From Sapria himalayana (lineage: Eukaryota > Streptophyta > Magnoliopsida > Malpighiales > Rafflesiaceae): a stretch of DNA of 64,000 nucleotides. The translations under genes were made by a program, and so were the position numbers. The notes beneath the pieces were generated by a model. That model saw only the letters and a program-made list of their open reading frames with translations. It had not been told where the DNA came from and did not search any database. The first letter of the stretch is position 1. Every line of letters starts with the position of its first letter. The DNA is taken from contig JAREIK010000335.1 in NCBI GenBank assembly GCA_029783825.1, forward strand, positions 197,513 through 261,512. The letters run 5' to 3'. This document shows, piece after piece, positions 60,740 through 64,000 of the stretch.

Positions 60740-62660
60740 AATAATTCTCATACGAAATCATCCTCATAATTAGTAGGGAATTTTGTGCTAGCCTATCATG
60801 TGAGGTTTCGCAGCTGGATCTCGGAAGGCTATCTGTTGCGTCAATGATGTTAACTGTGACTCCATATAGGACATTTTCTATTGCATTATATTCTCTATTT
60901 CTTTTATATCATCATTCATTTCTTTAATTTCTTACATTTCTTCCATCAAATAAGTAATCTACTCCTCCTTCTCTTGTTTCATTTCTTGCATTTCTTCTTT
61001 CAAATTAGTATACTGCTCATCCGTCTGTCATTTAATTTCATATATTTCTTCCTTCAAATGAGATATCTCCTCATCCTTCTTTTTAATTTCAATCTTCATA
61101 ACTACAATACGTTAATCTGTTTCCATTGCTTGTTGTTTGACCGTATCATCCACCTTGATGAGACAGATGAATTAGAAGCACGACTACTACAACAAAAAGT
61201 CACTCCCTTTGAGTCGATGCCATACACTCACTACTTCTTACGACCTCCTATGGTTTCCAAATAAATAGGATCATACTCAATTGGTTGAAGATCCATAAAA
61301 TCCTAAACTTGTTGAAGAGCAGTTGTCACACATTCCTCATTAGTTCTTGGGATAAAATATAGAAAAATACTATTCTAGATAACATAAAATAAAATAAATA
61401 TTTTGCATCCCAAACAATTTTCAAAATGTACTATAGTATTATACAATATTATTAATATGACAAATTCTTAGATCAATCATCTAAGACTTGTTGTCAATAA
61501 ACTGACCATTCACTTTCTTCACATGCATCTTCCTAAAAATCTCATAAAAATTGGGATCTCGACCCAATTCACTGGCCTAGAATATATATTTTTTAACTCA
61601 TAAAAAAATAATTGATCAAAAAATTTAAGAAAATTAATAAAATCATGCAGAGATTTAATTTATTGGACTATTAGGACAACCTATAAATATATAAATGTTT
61701 AAAATTCTAAAATTGTACCAAATCTCGAGTGTGCTCAAAGCTCGACTTTGACCCTCCTATATGTCAAGAGATTCCTGTATCTTGTCCAGCTACCTCACTT
61801 CATCGATTTTTACTAGTAATATTTGATTTTTTCTTCACGTCTGGTTCCTCCCAATACTTAAGCCACTCGGGCTAATCATCCACGGATATAAAATCAAGTC
61901 TTTCTTTCATATTCTTCAATTTATAAACAAAATCAGAATACCATTGAGCAGCTTTGATCTCCCATAATGACTATATCTTTTCATCAAATTTTTGGTGTCC
62001 ATGTGCATTGATTCTATATATAGAAAAAGCACAAAAGAATTTATATTAATAATAAGAACAAAATTATTTATTGCTTGAATAATAACCAACATAATAGTTA
62101 AGTAATTAGATAATTATTTTTCAATGCTTTTGTTTTGTTATTTTTACCTTAAAGTCTTTAAAATAAGACTATTTTCTCGATTCAGAAACTTTCTTCTAGA
62201 AGAATGCTTTAGAATCAATCATTTTCTTGAAAGACTTTGTAATTATAGTCGAACAGTTGTGAGATGGAATAAAACTGTACAAATAAATAAATAACATTGA
62301 AAACAAACAAATCATACGGATATAAAAAAACCATTGATAGTAACATCAAAATTTTTTTTTCAAGTCATTTTTACATATTTCTTTTACCTCTCAACCACAA
62401 TCTCAATTACTAACTTTGCACTGACTACTGAGGAAGGCACAGTATTTGATGATATCATTGGTTTTGTAAATGGGGGAACTATCAGTGTAAATATAGTGTA
62501 GAAGATAAAGATGGATCAAAAGTGTGCGCAAGAAGCATAATTGGTGGTGGGCTTAAAAGTGATAGTTGAGGTCTCAATGATGGTGTTGGTGATAAAAATG
62601 AAGATGGTGATTTTGATGTTGAAGTCTGGATATGGTGAACAAGCATGCATTTTACAATAA
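60740..62660 (-). pseudogene. CACTA gene 2 (Transposase_24-like, coiled coil), copy F
   Basis: The normal start (MA..GHGGGGRG) is deleted, and the remaining text begins near 62,640 with HHIQTSTSKSPSSFLSPTPS, the Pro/Ser-rich stretch. The middle region (about 61,730-62,000) has the Trp-containing block in broken frames. The coiled coil at 60,890-61,110 is the inverse of the long plus-strand Phe/Leu/Ile frame there. The tail with PRRRG-like and EDDF text lies near 60,760-60,820. Not functional. Confidence 0.7.
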
Positions 62661-62729
62661 AACAACCGATAGATTTCAACAAAATATAGTAAGTCTTTGA
62701 TAGAATATTATAATAAAATTATAACAGTT

Positions 62730-64000
62730 TAATTATCGGCATCACTATCATCCTCCAATGAATCTTCTGATATTTCATCTGATTCTAATAGAAGTTCGAA
62801 CTCATCTTTAGATAGGAATTTATCATCTTCAATTACTATTAGGCCACCATTTGAGTCACATAAATTTTCTAGATCTTCATCTACATGCACAAGCTCAATA
62901 TTATTTATGTTATCTTTCTGGAATGTCAGTGTAATATCTAAGTGTGTACTTCTTTGTTGATATGTTGGTTCTTTAAAATTTGATCTAGCTTTGATTTTTC
63001 AAATCACCCACCAATCACTCTTATCACGAGATAAACTTGGATATGAACAATAATATACTTGGAGCAGCTTTAACTATCATAATAAATAGCTCATATTGAA
63101 TTTATCTACATTTAAGGTTAACATCCACTAGCATATAATTTGAATGAATCTTTTTGCCCACATTTCATGTAGGATCAAACCACTCGCACTTAAATAATAC
63201 AATCTTATTATTTTCGAGTCCAGGATACTCCAACTCAAAAACTTTTTTGAGTTAACCATAATAATCAATATTATCTACACTATAACCTGAGCCTTTAATG
63301 CATACACTAATATTCATTATTATTTTAGAAAAACTATGCCCATCTATGTGAAATTTATATCCATTAACAAAATACCCAGGATAGGTTGTCACATATATAA
63401 ATGGGCATTTACTTAGATTCTGAATGAAAATATTTGAATCTCCATTTGAAGGATCAAATGCCTATGACATAAATTTAAAAAATGATATTAACAAATAAAA
63501 GATACTAATAAATTAAATAATTCAAAAAATTTAAAACTTAATACTTCTCACATAATGATTTGAACTAATTTGCAAATTTAGTTTCTAGCATATAATTGAT
63601 ATCATTACTAGAAATTGCTGGTTGCCTATACTCAATTTTGGGTATATCAATTTTTATATATAATAACTACTCAACATAAATACTACACAAATATAAAAAG
63701 AGAGAGAAAATGTATATCAATTTTTAATAATTTCTATTTAAGATAAAATTATTCTATGATTAAACCTGCACCCATTTTGGGTATACATACTCAATATATG
63801 GTGCAACCTACTCAAAAATAAGTAAAAACATAGCTCCAGGTTACTTTGTACTCTTCATTTGTCATACATCTTTTCATTACTCTTCCAAATACTCTTCCAG
63901 AGTGATTGAAGATAGATAGTTTGTCAATAGAACAATCTTCTACCATCACATGACCTTCATCATTCCGAGGCACATTTCTATTCTTTGTATTGACATCATC
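62730..64000 (-). pseudogene. CACTA transposase 3' part, copy F, continues past the window
   Basis: The stop TAA is at 62,730-62,732, with the DSDADN end as in the other copies. DUF4216 is at 63,140-63,480 (YFVNGYKFHIDGHSFSK and ELEYPGLENNKIVLFKCEWF). The spacer 63,480-63,760 is AT-rich and intron-like (no frame). The DUF4218 end resumes at 63,764-64,000 (text of the QYKVTWSYV and SIFNHSGRVFGRVMKR type). Frameshifts and stops are present. Confidence 0.85.

Larger units (their letters stand above)
55618..64000 (-). mobile_element. CACTA element, copy F, 3' part, runs off the window
   Basis: The 3' terminus is degenerate: AATTTCAAGAAAAATCTCATATAGC in place of CACTACAAAAAAAATCCCAAATAGC. It is followed by subterminal motifs, two tandem copies of the 2.2-kb 3' region, gene 2 (60,740-62,660) and the transposase 3' part (62,730 on). 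The 5' end lies beyond 64,000. Confidence 0.85.

Overview
The window is AT-rich nuclear DNA of a flowering plant and holds no intact host gene. The diagnosis rests on the element families: plant CACTA (En/Spm) DNA transposons with a two-gene layout, and a Tnt1-type Ty1/copia retrotransposon. The species cannot be fixed from the sequence. Subterminal motifs of the type CCCTAGCTAAAT and 'cgtcgctaaa' would fit a monocot, but that is a weak guess. I see no tRNA, rRNA, CRISPR array or complete reading frame for a working enzyme.

Layout: 1-430 GATA microsatellite; 431-11,510 CACTA copy A (minus); 11,515-12,886 TATC microsatellite; 12,887-30,995 CACTA copy G (plus), which contains a decayed copia element (18,523-22,626) and a local tandem duplication; 30,996-37,655 CACTA copy C (plus, 5' truncated, internally deleted); 37,656-37,935 GATA tract; 37,950-39,964 plus 54,434-55,385 CACTA copy E (minus), split by the 14.5-kb CACTA copy D (39,965-54,433, minus), the only copy here with both ends and a candidate 3-bp target duplication; 55,386-55,617 GATA tract; 55,618 to the window end CACTA copy F (minus).

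Within each CACTA copy the order is: 5' terminal repeat and subterminal CTAGCTAAAT motifs, an AT satellite built on TATAGTTATACA, in C and D a (GA/CT)n tract, the tnp2-type transposase gene (Transpos_assoc, Transposase_21, DUF4218, DUF4216, acidic tail), a second gene (GHG-rich start, Pro/Ser-rich stretch, Transposase_24-like region, heptad coiled coil), then a 3' part with a 21-bp palindromic satellite (unit ATATACTCAGTATATACGTAC), conserved non-coding blocks and the 3' terminal repeat. All the coding parts are broken by stops and frameshifts.

The most interesting content is cargo. Copy C carries a fragment of a host BBR/BASIC PENTACYSTEINE (GAGA-binding) transcription factor gene, including its start codon, at 35,193-35,446. 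Copies C and E share a further block with two exon-like reading frames bounded by splice-like signals, whose source I do not recognise. Copy F carries a GC-rich trinucleotide array coding an Ala/Val-rich frame, duplicated in a 2.2-kb tandem repeat. C and E form a large inverted repeat around a GATA tract, with D inserted in one arm.
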